Below are positions 9,062 through 19,899 of a DNA stretch of 64,000 bases, in pieces (position 1 is the first letter of the stretch; each line of letters begins with the position of its first letter). Below the pieces are notes generated by a model. That model saw only the letters and a program-made list of their open reading frames with translations. It was not told where the DNA came from and did no database searches. Position numbers and translations under genes: made by a program. Origin of the DNA: Agelas oroides. Lineage: Eukaryota; Porifera; Demospongiae; Agelasida; Agelasidae. Location of the stretch: contig OX422186.1 in the NCBI GenBank assembly GCA_949130485.1, forward strand, positions 6,577,292 through 6,641,291, read 5' to 3'.

Positions 9062-9245
9062 AGGGCTAACAATAGCAAAATTTCATTGTTAAGAAAACAC
9101 ATTGATGGTGGGTTGTTGTAGAGAAAAGTAATTCAGACGTGCAGATTCTACTTCATGTCTTACTGATTCTTTATCAGGGAGAGGCAGACAAGGAGGTGGG
9201 AGCTTGGCTCTAAAGGCTCTTATATCCACTTGCAGCTGGAATGTA
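9062..9245 (+). pseudogene. QPAP V tail and G exon, broken
   Basis: Ends of the V module (LIDGGLL-stop type, 'cattgatggtgggttgttgtag') are followed by an intron-like tract to 'ttctttatcag' and the G exon GEADKEVGAWL, which then meets TAA. A GTAAGC donor lies at 9243. Confidence 0.45.
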
Positions 9246-9359
9246 AGCTTCGCACACATACGTACTTACAGCGTCATTACAATTGAATATCAATGCCATT
9301 TCAGTGAGCCACCCAGCAGAGCTACATAAGATTTCATCAAGCAATTTTAGCAATATCAG

Positions 9360-9535
9360 CTGATGCTGCTAGTTCAGCGTCCTATACTGTGAAAGTAACT
9401 TTTTTTTTTGCCTGACTGAGTTAGGACAATTTTAGAGATTTGTTTTCAGCTAGGACAGAAGTTAGAAGTTATCGTAAAAAGAAGTTTCATGAGCTCTTTG
9501 AGCCAATTTACATCTAAGTTGACCACCGTCGGCAG
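9360..9535 (+). promoter_or_regulatory. Degenerate copy of the QPAP promoter/5' exon
   Basis: The words 'gttcagcgtcc', 'actgtg' and 'acagaagttag..tatcgtaaaaag' match the block after the TATA box at 14072, but no TATA box or clean MATAG exon is left. It runs straight into a P exon, so introns and modules between them were lost. Confidence 0.35.
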
Positions 9536-9536
9536 T

Positions 9537-9786
9537 TTGCCCAACAGCCAGCCCCTCTGGCTCCCTCTGCACCTAGCAAAGCCCCTGAGAATCCTACCAC
9601 CCAACACAAGAGGTTCCAACATCACGGGTTATCCCGTCGATCCCGCCCATGACCCCAGTAATTGATATGTGTGCGTGGGTCAAAGATTACATCGAGCCAT
9701 TGAATAGGGAAATTAAAGCTATGAGGGAGAAGGTAGGGGATCTGAAGCATGAGAATGCTGAACGTGACATAGCGATAGAGAAGTGA
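9537..9786 (+). pseudogene. QPAP P exon copy
   Basis: QQPAPLAPSAPSKAPE in one frame, then after a shift VIDMCAWVKDYIEPLNREIK and GDLKHENAERDIAIEK before TGA. This coiled-coil half is longer than in the array units and is open for 42 codons, and Trp in CAWVKD is retained. Confidence 0.5.
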
Positions 9787-9879
9787 GATTGATATCACCT
9801 AGTACAGGCAGGCACTGACTTTCAAAATAAATTTTGTTCTATGAATTATAATTATCTCTTAGAAGAAACACACCATCAG

Positions 9880-9950
9880 GTTGCTGTAACAGATCTGCCA
9901 TCTCTCCCTTTAATGAAAGAGAAAATAGACATTCAAGAAAGTATGTATGC
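9880..9950 (+). pseudogene. QPAP D module (LMKEKIDIQES)
   Basis: The frame VTDLPSLPLMKEKIDIQES matches three blocks at 13.1-13.75 kb with VTQDLTPL and VKEEMD. A GTATGTATG donor-like site follows in all four. In the other copies VKEE fits a sumoylation-type consensus, which is only a pattern match. Confidence 0.4.
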
Positions 9951-9972
9951 GTGTACGCCAGAAGTTTGTCTA

Positions 9973-10200
9973 TCATCAATCCTGCCTATGATGCCAGTTT
10001 CGATGTATGGGTGTAGTTAAAAGATGAAGGTGCTGAGCCATTAAAACACAAGAAAAACATCGCGACAGAAGGTAGAGAAGAATTTGCATCTGGTCCAGCA
10101 AACACACACCCTCCCAACAGCAAGTCCCATCCCTCTGAGTGCGAATCCCCCCACCCCAAAATCCACACCTGGAACCAGCAAAAGAAGTGCTCTTACTCCC
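9973..10200 (+). pseudogene. QPAP P exon, heavily decayed
   Basis: Recognisable pieces: 'cctgcctatgatgccagtt', 'tatgggtgtagttaaaagatgaag' (DMWVWLKDE equivalents, with a stop) and a later Pro-rich stretch. Order of the two halves is partly scrambled. Confidence 0.35.
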
Positions 10201-10224
10201 ATTACTATAGCTATCCACCTTGGT

Positions 10225-10366
10225 TTATTCGCACTTCTTAGACGATGCTTCTTGCCCACCAATAGCAGTGCAAGGTACTTACAGGCAAGGATCTGGGGGT
10301 TACGATTAAATCTTTACGGAGCTCTGAAGGTGACACTGCAATCTATATACCCTATTCTTGTGTATG
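10225..10366 (+). pseudogene. QPAP L module (SLQSSEGDTAIYIPYSC)
   Basis: After a 'tacttacag' acceptor the frame KDLGVTIKSLRSSEGDTAIY ends IPYSC at a GTATGTTAC donor. The same block is at 12405-12470, 13310-13395 (joined to an H exon) and 16355-16420. An upstream tract encodes FLDDASCPPIA in better copies. The product is unknown. Confidence 0.4.
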
Positions 10367-10491
10367 TTACATGTTTATGCATAAATTAAAACATTTCTCG
10401 CCAGAGTGCCATCAAGTGCAACATGCAGTTTTGTTGAAGGACCTGAAAAAAGTGATGTAAATCTCTCTATATCTTTATCAGGGAGACAAGG

Positions 10492-10800
10492 AGGTGAGAG
10501 CTTGGGTGAAAAGGCTTCTTGACTATATCCAGTTGCGGATAGAAACACAAGTATGAGGAGTTTGTGTTTGGGGAAGGAGGAACACCCTCCTTCCAACAGC
10601 CAGCCCCTCTGGCTCCCTCTACTCCACCTGATATGAGCAAAGCCCCTGAACCCCACCACCCCCAACACCAGAGGTTTGTACATCACTGGTTGAGATTATC
10701 TCCTCGATCCCGCCCATGAAGCCAGTTATTAATATATGGGTGTGGGTCAAAGACCAAACAGAGCAGGCTGTCGAGCCATCGAAGAGGGAAAGTGAAGGTT
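10492..10800 (+). pseudogene. QPAP G and P exons fused without intron
   Basis: G exon GDKEVRAWVKRLLDYIQLRI ends ETQ and continues directly into KYEEFVFGEGGTPSFQQPAP in a shifted frame. In other copies these exons are separated by hundreds of bases. The shared 'acaagta' at the joint suggests a microhomology deletion, though loss through a spliced intermediate is also possible. The coiled-coil half downstream is decayed. Confidence 0.5.
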
Positions 10801-10802
10801 AA

Positions 10803-11250
10803 TTATTTCAATTGAAGTGTAATTGCAAATTGAAGTATACATGTGTGTTGGAAATGCAATTGAATTGAATTGAAGTATAGAGCGAGTATACTTTTTTAAT
10901 CAGACTTTTGAGCTGGTCCAGGGTTATGGCTGTGTAGCAGGGGATATCCACTATAAGCAAACTGGTAAAGGTACAAACTTGCTCTGGGTTCTGGATAATG
11001 ACCATGAATTATTTACGTACACTTCTATCTTAAGATGATGCATTTCACCCGACACCAGAGGTTTGTGTATCACGTGGTGAGTATATTCCATCAATCCTGC
11101 CCATGACACCAGTATTTGATATACGGGCGTGGATCAAAGATGAAGCTGAGTGGGCTGTTGAGCCATTGAAGAAGGTTAATTGAAGTATAATACATATGTA
11201 CTGAATTGCAATTGAAGTATACATGTGTCTTGAAATGCAACTTAAGTATA
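10803..11250 (+). repeat. AT-rich 'caattgaagtataca' short repeats around a P fragment
   Basis: Two patches (10803-10885, 11178-11250) of imperfect ~25-bp repeats based on caattgaagtatacatgtg flank a P exon fragment at 11045-11180 that reads FDIRAWIKDEAEWAVEPLKK. The EWAVEPL form also occurs in the copy at 55559 (minus). Confidence 0.4.
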
Positions 11251-11309
11251 CATATGCAGTGTTCATCACACTGGATTCACACTATATGATCTTTGTACAT
11301 GGTGAGTGC

Positions 11310-11780
11310 TTAACCCATTATACACTGAGTTCCATTTTCTAGAAGTCTTTCTGACGCTATTGATACCTTGTATGACCCGTATTTCCACTTCTGCTTTGAG
11401 CTAGCCTGGAAAATTGGGCTAAGGGTTCTTCCATCAATCTTCTCAAGGTTCGTGACCTCTGCCACGCCCACTCATCAGTGAGCTTACAATGGTCAGGGTT
11501 CTCTGACCAGTGAATGCTTCTCCTGACTGAAAACTGTCTACAGTGCCAAAAATGGACCCCCTACAAAGGCAGAGGAGCATTTTGGATGCCCGTTTGGGTA
11601 AAAAGAAAAGGAGAAATGGCTAAGCCAGTGCCGACTAAGGCTTTTCTACAGTCACCCAAGACAGCCGCCATGTGCACAGCAACATCAGCTATGAGGGCTA
11701 TGACTAGAAAATGTAGAACATTGTGGGGGCGAGCCTGAGCAAGCTGATACAGGATATTATGTCATTGATGAGTGATGTAA
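11310..11780. mobile_element. Decayed piggyBac-type MITE relative
   Basis: TTAACCCATTATACACTGAG at the left resembles the 38903 element, and the interior (cacgcccactcat, ggtcaggg..ctctgaccag, ccctacaa..ggcag, cagccgccatg) follows that element in order. No clean right end was found. Confidence 0.55.
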
Positions 11781-12400
11781 CACATCAAGTTAATTTATCC
11801 TCCTACATGCACATCCATTTACCATGCACAGGGGGCTTTAAAAGGGTTTTCGCTTTTGTTTCAAATGTCAAATGCTTGTCATGGCACACAGCAGGATTTG
11901 TCACTGTCTACTGTTACATGAGCATAATAAGCCAAACCTGATGACGCACAAGTAAATGATAAGCCCTAAAGGTATCACATATGCCAACAAGTTGCAGCAA
12001 TTTCTCCACCCTGGGCTACTACACATGCATGGACTAAGCTTTACATCGAAATCATGAGCTAAATTTCTGGCGTTACTGAGCACCGTTTATGCATGGTCCG
12101 CTACCTGAAGCGACCCAGTCAACCACCGTCCATATAATTTAAATTTGTACCGCCTGTGAGTGGCATGCCGTCGTTGGTAGAAGCACCAGTGCCAAGCGTG
12201 CTTCAAGTTCAGTCCTCATCACTCTGGGTCCCTGACGCTGCACTCTGACAGTAGCCCTCCACTGCTTCACGAAATCAATCTTCGGGAAATAATTGAATTC
12301 ACTCATTTAAAATTTCCAGTAAGTAGTCGGTCCAAACAAACAAGCATACACAAATGCGTGTGCAATGCAGTCACGCTAGTGTGGGGCTCGCTCAGGCTCG
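11780..12400. other. No gene recognised
   Basis: Unique-looking sequence. I see no long reading frame, repeat or RNA structure I can support. The words 'ggggctcgctca..ctcaccccta' at 12382 recur at 31282 and hint at another dispersed repeat. Confidence 0.3.
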
Positions 12401-12404
12401 CCCC

Positions 12405-12945
12405 AATTAAATCCATACAGAGCTCTGAAGGTGACACTGCAATCTATATACCCTATTCTTGTGTATGTTTCATTTTATGCATAAATTAGAACATATCTTG
12501 ACAGAATGCCATCAAGAGTGACTGCTCGAGGTCATTGGACATGACGTATGGACAGGATCACTAGGCTATAGGGTGAGGAACAATCGTTACTGCAAAGGTG
12601 ATTCTTGCACCATCTGTCAAGCAGAAGATAATTAATAGACAGGTTGTCTGTACTCAGGTTAGCTCAGCAGCCATACATGCAGTTTTGTTAAACTGCTAGT
12701 TATGTTTATCAGGGTTGCAGTCATCCAAAATTTGCTCTTAATGAAGGGTGTTGTCGTTGTTCCACCCAGTGTTATTATCATTAGCAATCTTGTGTATGCT
12801 CTTGGAGGCCTTATTGCAGAGCTGTTTGGCGAGCAACATTTATGGCCAACACGAACTCCACATCAAAGTAGGTATAAAGTCAGTTTGGGGGGTATATCCA
12901 GACAAAGCACCACCCCACTAAAACTTCAAGTTAAATTTAGGTAGA
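12405..12945 (+). pseudogene. QPAP L module, hydrophobic segment and C-terminal-like end
   Basis: An L module copy (SIQSSEGDTAIYIPYSC) is followed by an ORF (12702-12944) with GVVVVPPSVIIISNLVYALG, a hydrophobic stretch also open at 16527-16605. Its end YPDKAPP resembles HPDKVPP of the C-terminal exon. Whether the hydrophobic stretch is a true transmembrane segment is unclear. Confidence 0.35.
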
Positions 12946-13029
12946 ATTGTTTTGACCCACGTTGCAAGTTTAAAGACCGAGATGCATCGATACCTACATC
13001 AAACATCTTGCTGACAAACACCAGTCAAC

Positions 13030-13760
13030 TGTTGGAGAAGCAGCTTAGAGTATATATATGGTAGTAATTATACCTGGCCAAGCAAGCACACCCCTCTCCC
13101 AACAGCCAGCCCCTCAGAGCATGGCTCCCTCCACAAGTAACACAAGATCTGACACCTCTCTCATTGATGAAAGAGGAAATGGACATTCTGGAAGGTATGT
13201 ATGCATGTACATGTATTGTTATACCACTATGATTGATTGTCTTGCTGACATTAGTACAGCCAGCCACCATGGTTTGTTAGCACTTCTTGAATGATGCTTC
13301 TTGCCCATCAATAGCCCAACGACAACAGCACAAGGTGCTTAGAGACAAGGATCTGAGGGCTATGATTAAATCTTCACAGAGCTCTGAAGGTGAAGAGTAT
13401 TGCTAAGCAGCTCAATGCAGGCCAGCACCACCAGGCCTGCAGAACATTAGCAATTCTTGCTCAAGGATTGAACCGAATTCACCTACAAAGGCAATTTAAC
13501 AAGATTCTGGGTGGGGCGGAGAAAGCCCTCCACAAGTAACATAAGATCTGACACCTCTCATCGGTGAAAGAGGAAATTGACATTCAGGAAAGTATGTATG
13601 CATGTACATGTACTTTAGTACAGTGAGATTGATTGCTAATATTGGAATTACTTCAATAGGAGACGCACACCAGTTGATTCCAGTGAAGCAAGCAACACAA
13701 GATCTGACACCTCTCCCATCGGTGAAAGAGGAAATGGATGTTAAGTAAAGAATGCATGAA
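13030..13760 (+). pseudogene. Three QPAP D modules with L/H remnants between
   Basis: D modules at about 13085-13198 (VTQDLTPLSLMKEEMDILEG), 13525-13595 and 13680-13748 (PVKQATQDLTPLPSVKEEMD). Between them, 13262-13395 is an L module cut at SSEG, joined directly to an H exon at 13395-13522 (SIAKQLNAGQHHQACRTLAI) that ends in GGAEKAL. The joins skip introns seen elsewhere, so this is a rearranged set. Confidence 0.45.
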
Positions 13761-14054
13761 TGTACAGGTTATCATATTATTCACCATTCCGACATCCTAC
13801 TACCTACCAAATGCGGGAATGAGGCGGGCAGTTGACTGCCTTTCTTGCATGAATGGTAGCCCTATCTTCAGCTACTCCAGCTCAAGTTGATGAGGCGTAC
13901 TTTTGGCTGAAAAATATTCATAGCCTTTTAGAAACACCCTTTGGCTGATTTACAGCACCTTAGCGTACTGTAAAGCTATCTAGAGCGGCATGCAGCTACG
14001 GCCTATATAGCAGATGGTGTGGTGTGTGCACGCACAAGTGCAACTGCGAGGCGT

Positions 14055-14211
14055 TGATTGGTCTGTTCAATCCATAAAAGTTTTCCAGTTCAACGTCCCG
14101 TGCTGTGGATGTAGGTGGTTTTGTTTTACTTCAGTGAGTTCTAATTAGGACTTTTGAAGGGTTTCTTTTTTGGAACAGAAGTTAGGTTATTGTAAAAAGG
14201 AGGTTTGTGAG
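14055..14211 (+). promoter_or_regulatory. QPAP family core promoter and 5' UTR
   Basis: TATA-like ccataaaag at 14072-14080, then 'agttcaacgtcccgtgctgtggatg', a T-rich leader and the start codon at 14212. The same arrangement occurs at 49290-49447 and 36480-36641, with the same word 'cagcgtcccgtgctgtggatg' or a near variant after the TATA box. Conservation across three sites supports a transcription start near 14100. Confidence 0.55.
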
Positions 14212-14242
14212 ATGGCAACTGCCGGAAGTTTGCCCCATCTGG
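14212..14242 (+). CDS. QPAP family first coding exon
   Basis: ATG-started, 31 bp, MATAGSLPHL plus one base, followed by the strong donor GTAAGTTGTGCAAAG. The homologous exon at 49448 reads MATGGKPHL with the same donor context. The start was chosen because it is the first ATG after the TATA box with an in-frame, spliceable end. Confidence 0.5.
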
Positions 14243-14309
14243 GTAAGTTGTGCAAAGTCTAGTAAGTTTTTAGTAGCTGTTTCCCCCATGTTTATTATTA
14301 TTATTACAA

Positions 14310-14428
14310 AAAAGAGTATTGCTAAGCAACTCAATGCAGGCCAGCACCACCAGGCTTGCAGATGCTTAGAGAGCCTTTCTAAAGCTTTGAGTCAAATTCG
14401 TGTCAAGTTCAAGAACACCGTAATTCTG
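14310..14428 (+). CDS. QPAP H exon near a promoter
   Basis: SIAKQLNAGQHHQACRCLES LSKALSQIRVKFKNTVIL (gap only for length), donor-like GTATGA at 14429. The acceptor is poor (acaaaaaag). It is the first module after the 14.2-kb first exon, so in this copy K and T modules are absent or lie elsewhere. Confidence 0.45.
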
Positions 14429-14796
14429 GTATGAAGGAGACAGAACCAGCTATGTTAGCAAACTGTTGGAGAAGCAGCTTGGAGTATGCAGCAGTAATCT
14501 TTTAAGTTGCACTGAGTGTTTATTTACCTGATAATGTCTTGCATTGGGCCAGCTTATGCACGTGGTTCTGTATTCATCATTATACATTTGTACATGGTGG
14601 TAGTGGGCAACAGGTTGTGATGGAACCCTTCCAGAAAATCCACTAGAAATGGTTTTCTATATTGTTGTATCCACGACGGTAAATTGTTGTGCAGTAATGC
14701 ACATGTTAAATATCAGTGTGGAACATGGGAAAAATGGGAAATTGAATGTAATTAAAATAACTTTTTAATTATTTCAATTGAAGTATTTGAACTTTA

Positions 14797-15050
14797 TGAA
14801 TATTCCGACAAACGGGGGGTGTACGAATAAATAGAGTATTTGTATGAAGTGAATAGAAGAGAAACGTGTGCAAGTTTTGGACACCAAGGAAACCAATCAG
14901 CAGGTACTTTTCTAGCTTCAGTTAGCTGCCATTGTGTATAACAACTAACAACTAGTAACAAGTAATTTTGGCTCGATCTACTCGATCTACGTGGATACAT
15001 ATATATATGCCTATGCTGGGCAAGCAACTTGACAACTTACACTTCACATA
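14797..15050 (+). repeat. Dispersed repeat, inverted partner at 27180-27420
   Basis: The tract with 'attccgacaaacggggggtgtacgaata' (split across two shared words) through 'gctgggcaagcaacttgac' is the reverse complement of 27180-27420. A related 3' part with 'gggtgtatgaattattagaaatt' lies at 15400-15435 and 27455-27478. Probably a transposon family of unknown class. Confidence 0.55.
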
Positions 15051-15439
15051 AACATGTCAGTCCCACTAAGACTCCAAGCAAACATCGAAGAATGAACTTA
15101 CAGCATTCGCTGAACATTAGTCTCACGAGGCTTCACACAAATAAATCTGCGGGAGACGCGGACTGACCCCTACCCTGGCTATTTCGACATTGTCCCTGCC
15201 CGTACGATCAGAACTAAGAGCCAAAAGAATGTGTGTTTATTCACATTTGTGGACATTGGAAACACCCTCACCATATTTGCATCAACTCTGTGCTCAAATG
15301 TGCTACCGCTGTACAAACAATAGAATAATAATTTTATTTTTACGTGTACGAATAAATTAGAGAACGAAAGTTGCCGTTTTTTCCCGGAAAAAGGGTGTAT
15401 AAATTAATAGGGTGTATGAATTATTAGAAATTCTATGGT

Positions 15440-16203
15440 AATAGATGTAGCTTGTAAATGGTGTACATACCTTAGTCTTGTGTACGAAGCTCAAGAGCTG
15501 CAAGTCACCGAGGTAACATTGGTGTGGCCACTGAAGGGACAACACTTTTGATCATAACTCAGGTTAGCGGTGGTGATATGCCCAGGTTCTGCAAATGGAA
15601 GTGCCCACCTATATCAGTAAGCACTTGCGGCGCAGCCACGCCGCCTACTTAATTTGGCGCCTACGGCGCACACGCAGTAAGTTAAACAACATAACTATCT
15701 CACATGATGTAAACATTTTGCTTTACTCAGCTCGAGTAGTTCACAAGTGAGTGTGAATGCTATAGAAATGCAAGATAAATGTTGCACCTGAAGCCATCAG
15801 AATGTATGGAGCCCTGCAGTTTGATGATGCCTAAATTGCAGCAAACTTCATGTCTGTGGTGGTGGTATTGAACACAGGTTTTACATGTTTTGACACCCCA
15901 AGTGGAAAGATTAAAAAATATATATGTTGAGAAAAGCCATAAGAGTGTTTGCACATACCAAATATTTTAGCCTTTCTCTCCCAAGCTAACAGGGCCTACT
16001 CAGCTTTGACCAGACAGCTGGAAGCAGTTATCATTGAAGTATCTATGGTCCAAGTGCCAAGGCTGAGACTAATCAATGATGAGTGCAATGAGGTGAAATA
16101 TTTGCCACCCACAAAAGTGACCTACAGATTTCACAATAGCCAAGCTAGCTATTATAACATGAACGGAGGTGATGGGTGCGCCCAGCGCCGCCTATGTTGT
16201 TAA
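15440..16203 (+). repeat. Repeat with internal inversion relative to 40251-40620
   Basis: 15440-15607 matches 40251-40430 directly, while 15895-16165 matches 40440-40620 in reverse complement. GC-rich tracts (ggcgcagccacgccgcc near 15627 and cccagcgccgcc near 16180) sit at the two breakpoints. An open frame at 15949-16203 (ALTRQLEAVIIEVSMVQVPR) is broken in the 40-kb copy. I do not recognise it. Confidence 0.5.
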
Positions 16204-16268
16204 TTATATAGGCGGAGCCGCCATGGTTAGCTACTGCCATTAAAACACGAGATTACTTGCTCAACAAA

Positions 16269-16605
16269 CCATAGCCTTCAGGAATGTCCTCTAGAAGACA
16301 CCAGACTTCAGGAAGCCTAGACTATCTCTCATCTGGAGTTACAGTCATCCAAAATTTGATTAAATCTTTACAGAGCTCTGAAGGTGACACTACAATCTAT
16401 ATACCCTATTCTTGTGTACGTTACATGTTTATGCATAAATTAAAACACTTCGACACAAGAGTGCCATCAAGTCCAACTGCTCGAGGTCATCAGGAGTTGC
16501 AGTCATCCAAAATTTGCTCTTATTTTATGGGTGTTGTCGTTGTTCCACCCAGTGTTATTATTATTAGCAATCTTGTGTATGCTCTTGGAGGCTTTATTGC
16601 TACTG
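16269..16605 (+). pseudogene. QPAP L module and hydrophobic segment, second copy
   Basis: Open frame through SLQSSEGDTTIYIPYSC, then GVVVVPPSVIIISNLVYALG. The stretch parallels 12405-12800. The first 60 bp (tcttcagg.. 'cctctagaagacaccagac') also occur at 44755 and 45070. Confidence 0.4.
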
Positions 16606-16639
16606 CCAAACAACTACGTATACTAAATCTCTTATCTCC

Positions 16640-16856
16640 ATGAGGAGTTTGCATTTGGGGCCCCTCTGGCTCACTCCAGTCCACCTGATTCCTTCTTCCA
16701 ACAGCCAGCCCCCCTGGCTCACTCCAGTCCACCTGGTCCTTCATTCCAACAGCCAGCCCCTCGGGCTCACTCCAGTCCACCTGGTCCCTCATTCCAACAG
16801 CCAGCCCCTCTGGCTCACTCCAGTCCACCTCCAACAGCCAGCCCCTCTGGCTCAAA
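16640..16856 (+). pseudogene. QPAP P exon fragment, Pro-rich repeats only
   Basis: Five short repeats of 'caacagccagcccctctggctcactccagtccacc' type (38-39 bp), beginning at a 'gaggagtttgcatttgg' that matches KYEEF..F. The coiled-coil half is absent. The repeat number is higher than in other copies. Confidence 0.5.
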
Positions 16857-16859
16857 GAT

Positions 16860-18160
16860 TAGCTTAAATCACCAGACCATGTGTTCAAACCTTTTTCACT
16901 ACTTTAAAGTGTGCCATAGAGTGTCCCCAAGACAACTTACACTATGCAAGATCACTAGCCCAATTTGCCGCCTCCCGCCCCCAACCTTCACACCGTGTAC
17001 AACTAAAACTGGGGGCATGAGAGTTTGGGAACTTTAAAACCACAGTTGTGTAAAATAAGCATGTATCAAATGCTTCTTCCTGCTCTTTTTATAGACTATA
17101 TTAACATGGTATACACAAGGTAAACCTCAATTGGTCAACTAATAATCTATCCTGAATTGTGAGAGTCACATGATCTGAATTTTTTCCCCTTCACTTCTGC
17201 AGGATTGTCACTGACTGACTACCTGCATGCATTGTTCTCTGCTGCTCAAAACTCCCTCCTTTCATTTTAGCCTACAACCTTGCATTCAGTCACCTTCCAT
17301 TTGCCATTTTTGTCTGCAACCTTGCTCTTCTGTGTCCTCATGCATTGTTGACAGTTTTTATGATTTGTCAGTTGTGTTTTTGAGAAGCCAGATGGTTTTT
17401 TGGTAGTAGTATAACATTGGAAATTATTCCAATGCACAAAGCAGGGCAGAAACTGAGAGCTGAGGAGTGCTTGGTGCTGTAGGCACGCGGGAGAGGTGCA
17501 TTTTTCTCGTGGTTAAAAAAAACGGGTCTGTGACATGAAGATTGTGCATGGGAACAACTCCAAATTTGCAATGCAACATGCCCAAACCGCCTATTTTTTG
17601 TCTTGAGAGTACAAAATTTGTTGGGCTGTCAGAAAACATTTTCGCAGTGATTTTGTAGTAGTGGTCTGTTGAAACATCTCTGGACATTTACTGCTCTGGG
17701 GCCTCGCCTAAATGTGATCAGTAGCTCTAAGATGGATTTCGTATTGTATACGCCTTCTTCTACTTGTACTTCAAGAATTATTTGTATATCTACAGTACAG
17801 CAGAAACTATAAGTGGATGAATATATAATGAGAATTGTTGCGCCTACGGTTATTGAACAGGAAGCTTAACTTCCGGTGCAAATAAAATTGTATTGCTACG
17901 TATTACTTCCGGTACGGCTGGGGATTCGACTGATACTATGCACAGAATCCGCGAGTATAATTAAAAGCTGTTGAAGGCGTGCCTTGCTGTTCACGATTGA
18001 TAAACTGATGTCTGGCTCCTCCTCCCTTGAGGGTAAAGCTTTTTTAAGAAGCCACAAAACTCTGAACTCTAAGGTTTTCTACTTCAGGTAAATAAATCCT
18101 GATCTCTACTTCTGGTCTTATAGCTAAGTAGCAGTGAACTTTGTTTTTTCCTAAAGCCTA
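16860..18160. other. No gene recognised
   Basis: I see no supported gene. Short frames on the minus strand at 17368-17687 show no domain I know. A small inverted motif (aggaagcttaacttcc) is at 17860. Confidence 0.3.
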
Positions 18161-18359
18161 CTAACAAACATTTTACCTACGTATAGCACTGAATTCTAAA
18201 GTGTTTGAGTCAAGGTAAACCTGCAGCACTAACCTCTTATGAGCATCTTGGGGTGAGGTCACTTTGCTCGGAGAACATAATCTAATATAATACACAGGCC
18301 TGCGAGAGCGTTGGACATCAAATCTGACTGGATATTCATTAATGGCATGGTGCACCTGT

Positions 18360-18722
18360 GAAAGCCTAACTATGCTTGCAAAAAGCATTGGCTCAAATTC
18401 GCATCCAAAGACAGTTTAAGACCATCGTGCTTTTGGGTGGGGTGGAGAAAGCCCTAATGGCTATAAACGAGGTAATTTCATTGCTAGGAAAAAAGCCACC
18501 TTTAGAAAGTGCACTCATTGATGGTGGGTTGTTGTAGAATGAGATAAAAGGGCAATTCAGAGTTACACAAGAATGGTACTATATGCAGTAGATAAATCAT
18601 CATCTTCAAATACTTGATGTCTTACTGATTCTTTATCAGGGAGAGACAGACAAGAAGGTGGGAGCTTGGGTGAAAAGGCTTCTCACCTACATCCACTTGC
18701 GGGTAGAAAAGTAAGTTTTGGA
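18360..18722 (+). pseudogene. QPAP H-V-G modules
   Basis: H exon tail with a frameshift (KSLTMLAK..), then V module GGVEKALMAINEVISLLGKK at 18433, ending LESALIDGGLL-stop. If the GAG|GTAATT at about 18470 is used as donor instead, the intron runs to 'ttctttatcag' and the G exon GETDKKVGAWVKRLLTYIHL RVEK (gap for length) joins in phase. G is unbroken here. Confidence 0.5.
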
Positions 18723-18924
18723 TACATACTTTTGGCATCATTAAAATGTACAGCAATACCATTTCAGTGAAAGCAATCAATGTCAGCTTCTGTGTGTTAA
18801 CAGCTAACTCTGAGTAACAGATAAATGTACTTACGGTTAGTACTTTTTGTAGAAGATTGAGATATTGTGAGCTACAATATACCAAAATTAAGACCTTTAT
18901 ATCCAGCCATCTTAATTGCTAATT

Positions 18925-19206
18925 GGAGCGAGGCTTTGGTACTCATGATGTATGTGCATAGAGGCGTGACGTACATAGGAGGCAAGACTTAAATAAGCGT
19001 AGCGAGGCTCGAGGCTTGGTAGTCGCGTTGCATGCATGTAATATGTCAGGTTTTTGGCCCCCAGGCACCTCGCAAGCTACAAGCATATGTTGATCTCCAT
19101 CGCTGCTGAGTAAGTGGACAGTCCCAGTCCCAGATATCTAAGTGCCGGTCACTTATGTGCAGGCAGGTATTGTCAGCAGTGGTCTGTCCTGAAGATTTTT
19201 GGAGGT
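18925..19206 (+). repeat. Dispersed repeat with an empty MITE site
   Basis: Matches 38840-38898 plus 39413-39620. At 18989-18996 it reads gacttaaataagcg, where the other copy carries a 510-bp piggyBac-type MITE between two TTAA. It therefore shows the pre-insertion state. Confidence 0.75.
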
Positions 19207-19261
19207 GTGGCGTTCAGCATCTGGCTCATTGTGGGGCTTCAAGTGGCCAACAATTAATATA

Positions 19262-19757
19262 AATCCCTTTAAACCCTGACTTTTTTTCACTTGAGACTAG
19301 TTTTAGCTTATACATGCCTTTAACGCACCATATCTCCTTTTCTGTCCAAGATCTGACTCCAAAACTGAACCCAACTCCACTTCCAGCCTTAGCAAGCAGA
19401 CTCGTGACCCTAACCACGCCCACTCATTAATAAGCATGCAATAGTCAGCACTCTCGGTTGTCAAATACCCAGCTCAGAGCCCAAGCAGCCTTCCCTACCA
19501 GAAATGAACCCCCCCCCCCCCCCCCCCTACAAGGTGGGAGTAGCGTTTCTAAACCTGTCCATGCAGCCAGGGCAAGAATTGGCCCACGTACCCAGTCCCA
19601 AACATGGCGCCTTGACAGCCAATCCTAGCAGCCACCATGTGCATGTCACCCTGCAGATGACCCCACCCACCTCCCGTCCCACCCTTTCTGCTGACACAGA
19701 ACCTGCGCGCAAGCAGTGCGCAGTATGATGTAACCAAAAGTGCACTATATGGTTTAA
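19262..19757. mobile_element. Decayed piggyBac-type MITE, ~500 bp
   Basis: Ends 'tccctttaaaccctga' and 'tggtttaaagga' form an imperfect inverted pair, and the interior is the reverse complement of the 8552 element (ctgacacagaacctgcgcgc, gcccactcatt). The TTAA copies are mutated. A run of about 20 C at 19508 lies inside. Confidence 0.65.
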
Positions 19758-19769
19758 AGGATTTTAATT

Positions 19770-19899
19770 AACACTGAACGTCACATATTGACTCTATATT
19801 TAACCCTGAATGTCACATATTGACTCCATATTTAACAATGAACGTCACATATTGACTCAATATTTAATGTTGAACGTCACATATTGATTCTATATTTAA
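19770..19899 (+). repeat. 32-bp satellite, block 1
   Basis: Units start at 19770, 19802, 19834 and 19866 (exactly 32 bp apart), with consensus words aacactgaacgtcacatatt and gactctatattt. The fifth unit begins at 19898 and is interrupted at its TTAA by the 1.6-kb element. Confidence 0.9.
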
